Notes: generated from the letters alone by a model not told the origin. 64,000 nt of DNA from Liolophura sinensis (GCF_032854445.1 NC_088302.1:39872191-39936190); one strand, 5' to 3'. Counted from the first letter of the stretch, positions 34,222 to 45,627 are shown. A program made the numbers and translations.

Positions 34222-36688
34222 TTAATTGTAAGCCAGATGAATTTTCCAGTTTGCCAAGTTACTCTCTGTAGCTTGTTCATTGTATTAAAAATATCATATT
34301 TGTTTTCATCTCTATAACTTGGCATTCTGTACATGTCGTTGTAACCTCAAATAAACAGTCAATACCATGTAGAACACAAATACACTTTCGCATCAGAGAC
34401 ACGTTTTAATTCCAATCATTGCATTTGTAACACCAATACCGTACTTCATTTCAACACAATGTGATCAAATCAGTGATCCTTAGAGGATACGTTTTTCAAC
34501 ATTCGTTTCCAGGCCAGAAAAAGTTTAGCCCGGAAAGTTTTGTAAGAGCGGAGAACTGTCATGGAGACCGTGTCCAGTTGAGCTCACAGATATTTCTGGT
34601 AGACATCACCAATGTTGAATTGGGGGCGGTTACCCAAGTCTCCAGTCCGCCATTTACATCCGCTTTTTCTCCCACGCCTTTTATAATGGTAAAACTGTTC
34701 TAATTTGGTGAGTGCATTATCCATCCCTTGCGTGACACAATATAAATGTACTACCTAGACGTATTAACGGTGTCAAGACTTAGGAAACGACTGTCGTTAC
34801 AGACATAAACAACAGACTATACAGAGCTTGAAACCGATTCCCGTCTGGCGGGAAAAATTATTCATTCCAAGGAGTAGGTGTAAGACTGTGAATGAGAGAA
34901 ACGAATGTACTGCTGTTGAAATTAAACATCTCTAAATTTGCTTCAGTCAAAAAACCAGTAAGAAAATAATACAGAACAAATTATTGATACATTTTTAACC
35001 ATTTACTTTAAGATGAAAGAAGACGATCCTATCATCACTTCTGAGCTACGTAAGCTACATTACAGCTGAAATGAGACCTTTTTTGACGAAAATATAGATG
35101 AAAGACATAGCGCAGAACAGTTACGACATTGTTATTGCCCAGTTCCCCAAATCCGTCGCCTTCAACTCTGCCTACAAAGCGTTGGTTGAAAGAGCAGGCA
35201 GGGTAACATCTTTTTCTGACACGTTTCCGCTCTTTCAATTTTGTTCCAATAAAAACAACGTGGGGAAAATTTTATTTTTTGAACTTGAGGGGCGGGGGGA
35301 GGGGGTCCTTTCATTTAGAAGCCTGTAGATTTCCCCGGACTCGTTCATCAGTGGAAGCATTATCCCTAAAATTATCCTTTTTTGGGTTTTTGGGGTACTG
35401 AACACAACCCTTAAGTTAGCGAGAGGAACAAAATTGGACGATTGACTGATTACCGAAGTTCAAAGCAAAAGCAGACTGAAGTAACAGGTTGACGTAAATA
35501 GACTTTTAATTTTGTTGTGGACCATTTGGATATCAGTTGCATTGACATACTGATAACTATTCACCAACAACAGGCGGCTTCGAGTTCGAACTCTTTCACC
35601 GCTAAATATTAAAAAGTCCTACTGTATCAAGTGTGTTAAGCAATTATTTTTGATTACATTTACTATAACCTGGGCGTCTGAAAAAATTAATTTAGAACAG
35701 ACGAATTATGTAGAAAATTGAGGAGTCGAACGTTAGTGAACTTGAGAAGTTCCAAAAGGAAACAGGTGTCAGCTGTGCCTCTTCAACACGATGGTACAGG
35801 GGATTGGTAAATTATGATGCAGTAGGACTGTTTTTACCTTTAACGACAAGAGGTTCGAACTCGTAACCCCCCTATTCATGTGGAAAATTCCGATTTCACT
35901 TAAGTGTTTGTACCATTTTTTTAAATTCGTCCGAATAGGCCTATCTGTTGGAAACTGAAAAAGTTCTTGACCTTTGTTCTATTTTTAGGCTGGATGTCTA
36001 AAACAATCATGATCTTAACCATTCTAAAAAACCCTCAACATGCAAATAAACACTTTATTACGTCTACGCTGATCTGTATTCAGACCAGATATCCTGGAAT
36101 CTACCGTTAGAATCATTCGCATTTGCATATAAAATACGCTGGTCCAGACAGACTACTACCAAGCTTCTGAAGCTCAGAGTGTCAGTAAGAGCTGATGTCA
36201 CACACATTATATCTTTCATTCGACTTTTCCTAGCGTTACCAAAACATTGCAGCGGAGAAGAGTATCCAAAAATTGGCGGAAGGGTTGAAACATTGACTAC
36301 ACCCATTTTCTTCTGACAGGTTCTTCTTCATTTTCTTCTACATGTACATGCTTGCTTTACCAACGAGATAGGCTACATCTGTCATGGCAATCCATTACTT
36401 ACTCATCATAAAGTTTAATTCCAAAGAAGTCAATAAAAAAATCAGATAGGTCATAAAGATGTTCTGGGAAGCATTTTACGAAAGGGTTCATTGGGTAAGT
36501 CGATTGTAATTAATACAACTATATGTGCCTAACGCATGTATTTTCATGGTAGTTACACCAAACTTAGCTTCTGATCGCTTTGTGTAACGAGACCTGGACA
36601 CATATAGCCTTCTTGATCTTCTCAAGACTTAAGCATCACTGATTCGTCTGTTAATCAGAGTAATTCATTTCTTAGCTTCCAATTCAAA
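34222..36688. other. No gene seen
   Basis: 2.5 kb with only a G-rich tract (35288-35309). Frames of 67-87 codons without known motifs. Confidence 0.5.
35288..35309 (+). other. G-rich tract, possible G-quadruplex
   Basis: GGGG C GGGGGG A GGGGG with a short upstream G pair: at least three long G runs in 20 bases. Confidence 0.4.
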
Positions 36689-36917
36689 GGCCTCCGTGGC
36701 CGAGTGGTTAGTGTACTGGCGCAAAAGAATGACTCAGGAACCTTTCATCTATGCTGTAGCTGTGAGTTCAAGTCCAGCTCATGCTCTCCGATCGTACCTA
36801 GGAAGGTCTACCAGCAATATTCAGTTTATCGTGCATGAGTTTCCTTGGGCTCTGACGGGGCTCCTCCCACCATAATGCGGGTCGCCGTCGTATAGGAGAT
36901 AAGTAAATAAGCAAATA
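36689..36917 (+). mobile_element. SINE-A, near full length but diverged
   Basis: The head GGCCTCCGTGGCCGAGTGGT (A-box TGGCCGAGTGG) leads to GTGAGTTCAAGTCCAGCTCA (B-box). Then come a degraded middle, CCTTGGGCTCTGACGGGGCT, CTCCCACCATAATGCGGGTC, GCCGTCGTATAGG and AAGTAAATAAGCAAATAA. CTTCCAA occurs just before the element and just after the tail and may be the remains of a target-site duplication. Confidence 0.85.
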
Positions 36918-37534
36918 ACTTCCAAATAACTCCTCTTATAATGGTCAGTTGTGTAGTAGCTCTCTTCCCATTGTGACAAGAATGAAAACAGTCATGTTAG
37001 TTAAAGCAATAATTTCGGTGAATTATGAATGCTAATGTAAGTCAGTAAGTGTTACAAGTTCTACCTGTGTAACTCGATAGTCAAATAAGTGAACAAAATG
37101 TTACATTGGAGACTGTTTACAGAAAAGCTTTACCTCAAAATAGAGCCTCTATTTTAGTTTCCCCATTGGCTAATTTTCAACATTCTTATCTCTGGAGTGC
37201 ATCAAACACTGTTGGCATCCAAAGATTAAATTATGGACTAGATTCCTGATATAATGATCAGCCTGGAGGTTCAAGACTGTCAAACTGTTTCCTGTAAAGG
37301 TCATAGTCATAATACTGATGAAATGTAGGATTCTGCCACAGACGTGTCTCAATATATAGTCTTTGTAGAACCTTTTTCAAAGATATTGTATCTAAACAAA
37401 GGGTTTCGTTGAGGACGTGTTCTTTTAGGCATCTCACACAATTTTCATACTCACTTTAAGCGGCTTTGCGCCCAATTTATCTGCCCTATTACTGTCTACT
37501 TTGTCAACTCATCAGCAATACAAAAGATTACAAC
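36918..37534. other. No gene seen
   Basis: No recognisable feature. Confidence 0.5.
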
Positions 37535-37645
37535 ATAGAGAGTAATACCTGAGCAGTATCTCGACATCGTCAGAGTTGGCAAATGGCCACACGCATGACC
37601 CCGTGAAGAATCAGGGTTTCATTTCAACTGTCCATGAATGTACTG
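37535..37645 (-). repeat. Dispersed repeat R3, inverted copy
   Basis: The reverse complement has CATTCATGGACAGTTGAAAT, GGGGTCATGCGTGTGGCCAT, TTGCCAACTCTGACGATG and GTATTACTCTCTATG, colinear with R3 copies a and b. Confidence 0.65.
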
Positions 37646-37820
37646 AAAAAGTAGCAAATTACAAAATGAATTAGGTAAATAAAATGTGCATTAATATTTG
37701 TTGCAATTTACGACGACACTTGTCTATAATTACTCAAAGTTACTACAGACTCAAACTTAAAAAGCGATTTGTGATTTTGAACCAACGAAGTGTGTTGAAG
37801 CAATTTTGTTATATCGTATA

Positions 37821-38840
37821 CTATCCAAAAAAAGAAACGCATAACCCGGTTTTTTGCGGAGGTGATGCAGTCTTTTCAATTATGCATAACTAAGTAAGAA
37901 TTGCTATTCTGCAAATATTTTTTTACACAGATTAAGGAAGGGTCCATATCTAGACAACAAGGCCATCAACTTGAGGTAAGACACTCACAATGAGTCTCCC
38001 ACTTGATTGGAATGTCAGTATCTGTTGTGACCACCACGGGCACGAATAACAGTTCTGACACGCCTTGTCATGGATTGGATGAGACGCTCGATAGAGGCCT
38101 GGGGAATGTTCTGCCACTCCTCCTGCAAACATGCAACTTGCTCTTGAAGCGTTTGGGGTTGAGGTTGACGTTGGCGTAGACGTCGATCAAGTTCATCCCA
38201 CAGATGCTCAATTGGGTTAAGATCCGGGGAACGGGACGGCCAGGGTAGCACATTTACATTGTTTTCGGCGAGGAAGTCCCTTGTGACACGTGCCGTGTGC
38301 GGTCTGGCGTTGTCCTGCTGGAGCAACTCCCGCTGAACGTCAATGACAGGTAAGAGGTGTGGCTGCAGGATGGTGTCTCGGTAGCGTACGGCTGTAAGAT
38401 TTCCCTGAACGTGGACAAGATTTGTACGACCAGTATACGATATTGCTGCATAACGTTCGTGAGCACGTCTGTAAACCCGTTTTCTACCATCACGTCTCTG
38501 CAATAGGAATCTGGACTCATCACTGAACCAAATGCGTCGCCAGTTGCGTAGATTCCATGCAGTCACGTTGTTACACCATCGGAGGCGATTGGCGCGATGG
38601 TGAGAAGGCAGCACGATCCCAACATAGGGTGATGCAGTGTGGTGCGGTATTTTTTACTTCTTCCAAAAACGGCCTCCAAACTCAACATTTTCAACCAAGA
38701 AATGTTTTGAGGAATAAAATGTGTGCTAACTGTGACTATTAACAATATTAAAACACATTTTGCTCATGAAATGAAGACAAAATGTATTTATTTCATTTTA
38801 AAATAAAACAAAACACCTATGCGTTTCTTTTTTTGGATAG
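37821..38840 (-). mobile_element. Tc1/mariner-type element with perfect 23-bp TIRs, internally deleted
   Basis: Positions 37821-37843 (starting CTATCCAAAAAAAGAAACGC) and 38818-38840 are exact inverted repeats. TA follows the right end (38841-38842) and precedes the left end (37819-37820), the TA target duplication of the Tc1/mariner superfamily. Both sides actually read TATA, so the tip could be two bases longer. The 1,020-bp length is short for a complete Tc1 element (usually about 1.2-1.7 kb). Only about 160 bases separate the right TIR from the truncated transposase frame, so the part encoding the N-terminal DNA-binding domain is missing. Confidence 0.93.
38015..38656 (-). pseudogene. Tc1-type DDE transposase, catalytic domain only (5'-truncated)
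   Basis: The frame is open from just after a stop at 38654-38656 down to a stop at 38015-38017. Counting from the GTG at 38612-38614 it has 199 codons. The three catalytic residues are visible: Asp in FSDESRF (residue 32), Asp in QQDNARPHTA (101) and Glu in SPDLNPIEHLWDEL (136), with 34 residues between the second and third (DD34E). The C-terminus is complete. Tc1 transposases are usually about 340 residues and start with paired helix-turn-helix DNA-binding domains. Those are absent, and no ATG gives a longer product. The family role is cut-and-paste transposition at TA. This copy should not bind its own TIRs, so it is probably non-autonomous, mobilised in trans if at all. Confidence 0.92.
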
Positions 38841-39828
38841 TATATTTTGTTTGCACAGATATGACAATACTTTGTGACTTTGTAGCAACGAAGAGTGCTA
38901 TAAGATATGTCAATACTTTTCTTGCACAGGCTGAAAGATTTTCGACGTGCTGTTAAGCCATAATTAATCATTCTATGATTGATTCATTTATTAAGCTCAA
39001 AAACTCATAAGTAATTCGTTTTTCAGCCATAAAAACATTTTTCAGGATAGCAATGTTTTGATATGAACACAGGCAGTGTTTTAGAGTAACAGCGCCTGAC
39101 TTTCTGTTCACAGAACCTAATGAGTACAGAGCACGGGCACAGGTTCATTCTTGACATTAGATAAGAGTAGACTCCATATGATGGAATTTTCTACAACCTC
39201 TAACCAACCGCCCCACAGCCGGGCCATTCGGATAACATCTTTAACGTATTTTACTTTTTACTCACACGTCTGTTTTGATAATAACCTTAGAATTAACTGT
39301 TTGAGTGACTTTTCATTTCATACAAGACTTTCTGGGAAGAAATCGAGAGGGAATATTTCAAACAGTAGCAGTTATGCCTTAAATAGCTTTTTAACACTTG
39401 GTTGAATTGTTGCCTATTAAGGTGTTTTATCAGTGATTTACGTCTCCGGTTGAAAGGTTCTAATTATGTCTCGTGGACATACGCCTCTCCCCCTCCCTTT
39501 ACCGTTGACTCACGCGTATATTATTGACTCTGACACATTCTTTTCACTCAGCGACACGAATCTGACATTAACACGAACAAATCCTCTGCTGGTTTGTGCC
39601 GCATTTGTCGGAGTCGACCACTGTGTCAGACATTCCTGCTGTCTTCCAAGTGATACTGATTGCTTATAAGCAGAGTAACACCAACTGCAAGACAATGAGC
39701 TGCAAGTGCCAAAAACCAGTTCAAAGCACTCAGCTTTAACTGGAGACGTCAAAACCACCACACTAGCCGCCATGACGTGCGACATTCGCTAGCTCTTGAG
39801 CCTGTGGAGAGTCCGAGACAATAAGCTT
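38841..39828. other. No gene seen
   Basis: Flank of the Tc1 element. A weak internal repetition of ACAGATATGACAATAC / AAGATATGTCAATAC lies at 38859-38921. No recognisable coding region. Confidence 0.5.
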
Positions 39829-39893
39829 TCCTCGACGTCATATGACTGAAATATTGTATGACGTTAAAACCCAAGCACTCACTCATTCATTAA
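39829..39893 (+). mobile_element. SINE-B 3' tail fragment
   Basis: CTCGACGTCATATGACTGAA, ATATTGTATGACGTTAAAAC, CCAAGCACTCACTCATTCAT: the SINE-B 3' end alone. Confidence 0.75.
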
Positions 39894-40259
39894 GCTTTCC
39901 TAATTTTTTTTTAACAATTGCAAGATTGTTTTCATTACTATATAGTCTCATCGCCTTACACAAGCCCGCAGTAACCGATAATGATCATATATTCCAATGT
40001 TACCTCCGGTACTACTCCTGTTTCGTCTAGCCATAAAACTTATCGCCATGTTCTGAGGTAAAGCGCCTTGATGGATCCTTCTTTTTCCTTTCTCTGGGTA
40101 TTTTACACTCAAAGAAATTTAAGTTTGGGTCAGATAAGTTAGCCTTAGTTTAGATGACATTTCCATCATCACGTAATATTCGTCTCCGATGGTAAGATTG
40201 CTGTACACATTTACTAAATGCTGATCAAATGGCACAGAACACATGGACAAGTACAAGAC

Positions 40260-41118
40260 TGAAACGGTGACAAGTAGTCAGTAGGGAGTTATGAAGTGAC
40301 AGAAAAAATAAATTCCATTTAGTTTTACCTAGACAAGATAATCCGCTTCCATTAAAATTGAAAAAAATTAAAGTACAAGGTTAAAACGTGCGTAGGCTAC
40401 ATAGTTTTTAGGCAGTATATGAGGTCTGAAAACTGTAAGAAGGACGGAAAAGAGAAGAAAACGATAAAAAACAGAACTACAGCAAATAGCGTTCAAAACT
40501 AAACCAGCGGAAAATACTTCCGCTTTCGATGGATAAAAAGCCAGCTATTCTTTAGTTCGAAGAACTGTTTGACCTGCCAACATAAAAGAATTGTTTTTCG
40601 AATGTTGGAATTGTAATCAAAATCATAACAAAAGAAAAGACCACAAAAAATATAACCCAAGTCATTTCAGAACTCAAGGGCACAGGTACTTTGTTATTGC
40701 GTGCTTAGTAATTCTATAAATCACCGTTTAATCTGGAATTCTTACGAGAGGCTATGGGATACGCCATGGAAACATGATGTTGGTTCCTTCGCACCCTACG
40801 CTTTTCAGCATTAAAGTACGGTCCCCCTTATTATTAAATCGAAGGCCACGCATTGTGGCCTCCTCTGGTTTAGACGTTGGGGTCTATCAGAATTATCTCC
40901 GGCTACAACAAAAACTACACTTTTAAACACTGTCTGTTTGTGACGTCATCAATACCCTATTTCTATATGCAAGGCGCGATTTTTCGATAGTTCAACACTG
41001 CAGTTCAGTGGTCGCTCAACTGTCCACTCAGATAGCGTCAACTCGATCGGATGAATAGATAGCGCGTAAAGAATCGATCCGATGGTTGTGGAGCAAATCA
41101 AAGGACATACATAGAGGC
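40260..41118 (+). repeat. Repeat R7, copy without right terminus
   Basis: Colinear with the TIR element at 54925-55714: GTTATGAAGTGACAGAAAAA near the left end, AAAATTGAAAAAAATTAAAG, GATGGATAAAAAGCCAGC, TTTAGTTCGAAGAACTGTTT, GGAATTGTAATC, CAACTCGATCGGATGAA, and ATCAAAGGACATACATAGAG at the right end. The right TIR is not present: a G run and a SINE-A begin there. Middle portions are strongly diverged. Confidence 0.6.
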
Positions 41119-41136
41119 AGGGGTGGGGGGGGGGGG
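41119..41136 (+). repeat. Poly-G run
   Basis: GGGG T followed by about 12 consecutive G. It sits between the R7 copy and the SINE-A. Confidence 0.9.
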
Positions 41137-41141
41137 AGAGA

Positions 41142-41387
41142 CGCAATGACCCAGAAGCCGCCCACCAATGCGGTTGCTTTTAGTTCAAGTCCACCTCATG
41201 CTGGCTTCTTCTCTGGCCGTAGAGCTGCATTCAGCTGCGGATGGTCGTGGGTTTCCCCTGGGCTCTTTCTTCCTACCACAATGCTGGCCACTGTCGTATA
41301 AGTGAAATATTTTTTAGTACGACGTAAAACACCAATCAAATAAATAAATAAACAAATAAATAAATAGATAAATAAATAAATAAATAC
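41142..41387 (+). mobile_element. SINE-A lacking the first part of the head
   Basis: Starts within the head (CGCAATGACCCAGAAGCCGC), has the B-box AGTTCAAGTCC, GGATGGTCGTGGGTTTCCCC, TGGGCTCTTTCTTCCTACCA, CAATGCTGGCCACTGTCGTA, TAAGTGAAATATTTTTTAGT, ACGACGTAAAACACCAATCA and a long AATAAATA tail extended to about 55 bases. The A-box is missing. Confidence 0.92.
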
Positions 41388-41905
41388 AGACATAACGAGA
41401 TTCACCCTTTATTGCCAGATGACCCATCGAGGGTCGTCAGTCAAGTAGAAGTGTATCTGTATCTTAACTCTGACGAACACTTCTTTCCGCCCACAATATT
41501 GTAAATTAATCACCCTATTTCGAAAGCAACGATTGGCAAAAGACAGATCACTACAAGTAAGCAGTACACTACATTCGTATCTCCTCTGCAAAATCGATAG
41601 GCAACTCTGCTTTTTATCTTGCTTCTTCGGAAAAGCTATTAGGTTCCAATTTAAAAGGCAAACCAAGGACCAATTCAATGTCCATATAGATGGTTTAGCT
41701 TGGCAAACCCTTTGAAGCGTTTTTATTTACAGTCTTGTTATCTCTTTGTGTGGCAGTGTTAAAAAACCTCCCGCCCTGTATTTCGACCCACAGAGTTGTA
41801 TAGTGAACAAAAAAACCCTAAAAAGTACACATTTGGAGAGATGAATTATATTGGAAGTGGGTAGTACAGGGTTGTTAATATGAGCGAATATTATAATGGC
41901 CAGGT

Positions 41906-42160
41906 GGGGCCCCCGTGGCTCAGTTGGTTAGCGCGCTAGCGCAGCGTAATGACCCAGAAGTCTCTCACCAACGCGGTCGCTGTGAGTTCAAGTCCAGCTC
42001 ATGCTGGCTTCCTCTCCGGCCGTACGTGTGTCAGCAACCTGCGGATGGTCGTGGGTTTCCCCCGGGCTCGGCCCGGTTTCCACCCACCATAATGCTGGCC
42101 GGCATCGAATAATTGAAATATTCTTGAGTACGACGTAAACACCAATCAGATAAATAAATA
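41906..42160 (+). mobile_element. Full-length SINE-A with 13-bp target-site duplication
   Basis: Begins with a tRNA-derived head: GTGGCTCAGTTGGTTAGCGC (A-box TGGCTCAGTTGG at 41916-41927) and GAGTTCAAGTCC (B-box at 41985-41995), the Pol III internal promoter. The body is CATGCTGGCTTCCTCTCCGG, CAGCAACCTGCGGATGGTCG, TGGGTTTCCCCCGGGCTCGG and CACCCACCATAATGCTGGCC. The tail is TTCTTGAGTACGACGTAAAC, ACCAATCAGATAAATAAATA. ATAATGGCCAGGT (41893-41905) precedes and ATAATGACCAGGT (42161-42173) follows: a target-site duplication with one mismatch. SINEs encode no protein and rely on a LINE reverse transcriptase. Confidence 0.95.
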
Positions 42161-42200
42161 ATAATGACCAGGTCTAACCTGACGCATCCAACCATTGTAC

Positions 42201-42250
42201 ATGTGGTGAACCACGTGACCCTGCACTTTTGCGGGGTCACAGAACCACAT
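42201..42250. other. Two-part inverted repeat (hairpin)
   Basis: ATGTGGT (42201-42207) pairs with ACCACAT (42244-42250), and inside it GTGACCC (42215-42221) pairs with GGGTCAC (42234-42240), leaving a 12-base loop. It lies between a SINE-A and the dead Tc1 remnant and may be a remnant of a TIR or of a structured terminus. Confidence 0.6.
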
Positions 42251-42326
42251 TTTCATGTGGCTGAGCACCAAGACGTGTGCAGAATTTGCTAGTGATTAGA
42301 AACAACACGCTAACAATAATAACATA

Positions 42327-42675
42327 ATGGTTTTGGGAGGTTTCTGCGTGGTGGGAACCTCAGTCCAGCGAGATATCGCAACCAGGTCCTTGTTCCAGAG
42401 CTGGTGCCATTCATGGATCCTCATGACCCAGGCCCCCAGTTCCAACATTACAATGCGACACCCCACGAAATTTCAAACAAAATGTAGGTATTGACGTCGT
42501 GGAGGGGCATTCGAGATCACCTGACCTCAGTCCCATCGAACACGTATGAGATGCTCTTGCAGGAAGTCTTCGTGCCTTGAGACGTCACCCTCCGAATGTT
42601 CAAGAGCTGGGCGCCATGTTGGTACAGCAAAGGCACAACTTGTTTAATACTGTGCTCATGGGTATTAAGCAGTAA
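42327..42675 (+). pseudogene. Tc1-type transposase remnant, C-terminal half
   Basis: In two frames it reads MVLGGFCVVG, then NLSPARYRNQVLVPELVPFM, then FQHYNATPH, and after a shift RSPDLSPIEHV*DAL and RRHPPNVQELGAMLVQQ, ending at a TAA (42673-42675). This is the order of Tc1 transposase motifs. The second catalytic Asp is Tyr (QHYNATPH where the family has QHDNARPH). The Trp of HVWDAL is a stop codon, and at least two frameshifts are present. It is clearly non-functional, and a different lineage from the element at 37821. Confidence 0.9.
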
Positions 42676-43974
42676 ATGAGACAACGTTGCCTTGCTGTTG
42701 TCCAATACAGATAGCTTCTCCCAGTGAAATCAAAAAGTGACCCATCACGCTACTTTTACCTGTAGAGGGTGCACCAAGCCCACATTAATGCATATTCCTG
42801 TTTTAGTGTACGTTCATTACGTCCATAAACAAGATTTATCCACTAGCAGCACACTTAAATAACATTTTAGTAAGAATATAAAGTAACATTATAAAGAATT
42901 TTTTTCTTCAATATATTTACTGTTATTCGATTGCTGTTGTCCCTGCCGTAAGGGAGATTGTCAAACTCACCTCTCCCCTACAAAATAAACGCAATAACTA
43001 TCTAGTATCGCATTAAAATGAGTAGATTGTTATTGAGCATGACACCAGTCAAAAAACGAATCACGAATTTACCTTAAATATATTCCTTCCTTGTTCTGTG
43101 TGTATTATGCATGTTGTAGTTTCAGTCTACTGAAAGACATTAGACAAATTACAAAAATATACAACACAACATAAAACCTCGAGGCATACTAGTGTCGTTT
43201 TTGGATGGTGGTACTGTTTACAGACTGTAAAAGCCACAGAAAGTGTGGGGATGTGAGTGTCAAAAAGACAACCGTCCCAGGGCTACATCGATGAATGTGG
43301 ATGATTTCCGTGACAGAATTGATTTTATTTCATTCATATGTGTTTAACGACACATTCAGTGACGTTTTTCTTTATACATGACGACGGTCAATTTCTTGGA
43401 ACCTTTAACGAATAAATGGCAGACTTTTGCCCATATATACATTTTCATCTAAAACGCGAAATGACTGCTTTTTGTAATAATACTTCAAGTGGTTCAACAC
43501 GTAGGGCCAACAAAGCTCGGAAATCCCTTGTAGGCCTCTACAAGACTGTAATCATGCCAACCTGACGATAAAACTGATGTCTTACTTAGCTTAAAACATA
43601 TTGCTGTTTGTCTTTTAACGGATTGCAGACACCTACATTGGACTGATATAGGCTGCGACTTGAGAGATGGCGGTTATTTTGAGGGCTGATTATGATGGAT
43701 ATAACAAATCCCAACGTTGCTCATATGTAAAGTACAGTCTCTTGAACATATGTCAAGAGGTGACAGTTGTTAAATTGGAGAAAATGATATCATCAGAAAT
43801 CACAAAAGCAAATCATATTTATTGTCCGAGTTTTTACATTCTAAACGGCAGCAACAAAGAATTACCCTCTCCTAGAAACAGTCACTTGCCATTGCCACTT
43901 CCTTCCCAACCCATCCCAGCCTCTCGAGGGTCTTTACTTTCCTTCGAATCCTTCAGAACTTCACGGATAGCAAA
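42676..43974. other. No gene seen
   Basis: No recognisable feature except a 121-codon plus frame (43667-44032) that overlaps R6 on the other strand and has no known motif. Confidence 0.45.
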
Positions 43975-44440
43975 TCACTTAAGAAGAACGATAGGAGCGT
44001 TGATTAGACACGCAGGTAACCTATGCAGATAAGACGTTTGTCTTAGCGTTCTTTTAGGAGTCCCCCGTGCGTGGTTGGATCGTGACCAAGAACGATTGTC
44101 TTGTTTAATGGCGTCTAACATTCCACATCCTAACACAGACACATCATTCTCCATACTCATGTCCTGGTCAGACAAATTCTAACACAGTTATCCAGTTTTG
44201 TGCTGAACCCGGAATAAAATCCACTTACGAAGGCACGCAGTATCTTTTAATTATTGACTGCAAACAGCGTTTCTAATACGTTTATGTCCGCGCTTCCTTG
44301 TTCCCGACAAGGGTAAAGGAATGTCACATAGCAACGTCTGGTAAATAATCCACATAAAGTGCCTGTGTATCTCTTAAAAGGTTTGTGAAATCCATTCAGA
44401 GAAGTGCTCAGTAGACTAATGGAATAACACCTGTTAAAGT
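43975..44440 (-). repeat. Paralogous segment R6, copy 1, with conserved minus-strand exon-like frame
   Basis: Similar in the same orientation to 53740-54070; the right part also resembles 57590-57660. On the minus strand an acceptor-like TTTGTCTGACCAG ends at 44164. The frame that follows reads DMSMENDVSVLGCGMLDAIK and QDNRSWSRSNHARG, staying open to 43975. Copy 2 has TTTGTTTGCCCAG and then GVRVESDLFMLGCGMLDTIA and QDNRA before a stop. The shared acceptor, shared frame and mostly conservative changes suggest a duplicated coding exon. The family is not recognised. Confidence 0.5.
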
Positions 44441-45627
44441 AAAATAGACAAGGTTTGTAGCTCCAAAGACATTTACGGTGCTGAACACAACCTGCTCTTA
44501 GCGATGGGCGATGTCTGTATTGCATCCTTCTGTGACCAAACCAAGTAAACTGCGCGAGAAAGATGGGATTTTACAGGCGAATAGTCTACACATGACCTTT
44601 AAGAGGCAATCGTCAGAAGAGTGTGAGGATCAATGCTCATTCTGCCGGTGCATTTCTAACAGGACAATAAAACTGTTCCACGCCATGAATTCGAACTTTT
44701 AGATCAAAGAAACCGTGCTTGTCCTTGGTCGCCTTGGCTTGATATGATGTTATGTCCTAAGGATTACATAGCAACCCATTCCCAACATCAGTACTAAACA
44801 CTTGAGTAAATAACTTACTTACGCAATGTTCATACTCACTACAGCGCATGCGCCGCTGTATAACTTTCGCTTTACATCACTGCCATCACTAGACAAGCTT
44901 GACCTTTGGAGCCTGTGAGACGCACGTAGGCTTGTTTAGATTTAACGTCAACGCGTGTGTCCACCTGTGAAACTATTTAATTAGCATTCATCAATAAAAT
45001 TGTTTCAGGTTTTGGTTAGAATCATGTTGTACATACTCTAGACATCTGTACAAAAGTAATGTAAGGTAGAGACCGACGCATGCGCTGTAAGGTGTATGCG
45101 CAATGCCCTGAGCCCATTGTCATGGAGCATGTCAAGGTATGTATATCTGGATAAACTCGGCTTCTAGCCACTTGTAATGGAAAGTGATTGCCATTCAGAA
45201 AGCAGTTCAAAACTGTTCTCAAAGTGTTCATTTCCTTTTGTTCAGAAAGCTTAACATTTAGGATAAAGTAATGTGGCCTCTTCGAGCCACATCACATCTT
45301 CATACGCATTTTTAGATACTTTTTTTCTGTAAAATCATCTCCAATGAACAACCTCAGGGTCATTGCAATAAGTTTTCATGGATTTTAGGCTCTAAAATGA
45401 GGTGAAAACTTTTGAAAAATATTTCAAAGTCTAAAAAGCCCACCTTAAACATATTTTTTGTGTAGAATTTCTTGGTCAGCAAAATTGTAAAATGTGGACA
45501 TAATTGTACACAAAGCTTGTACAGATTGTATGTCCGGGTTATCCGTTTCTACCATTTAGATTTTTGTTGTATTAAATAATCTATTCACAGCCATTCTTCT
45601 CAGGAGCATTTCAGTTAGAACAGTGTG
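44441..45627. other. No gene seen
   Basis: No recognisable coding region or repeat. Confidence 0.5.

Noticed and set aside
41906-42000. tRNA gene
   Set aside because: A- and B-boxes are present but the head continues into a SINE body with tail and target-site duplication. The same holds for 33028, 36689 and 60397.
43667-44032. 121-codon plus-strand open frame
   Set aside because: The conserved frame in this segment (R6) is on the opposite strand. The plus frame is not conserved in copy 2.
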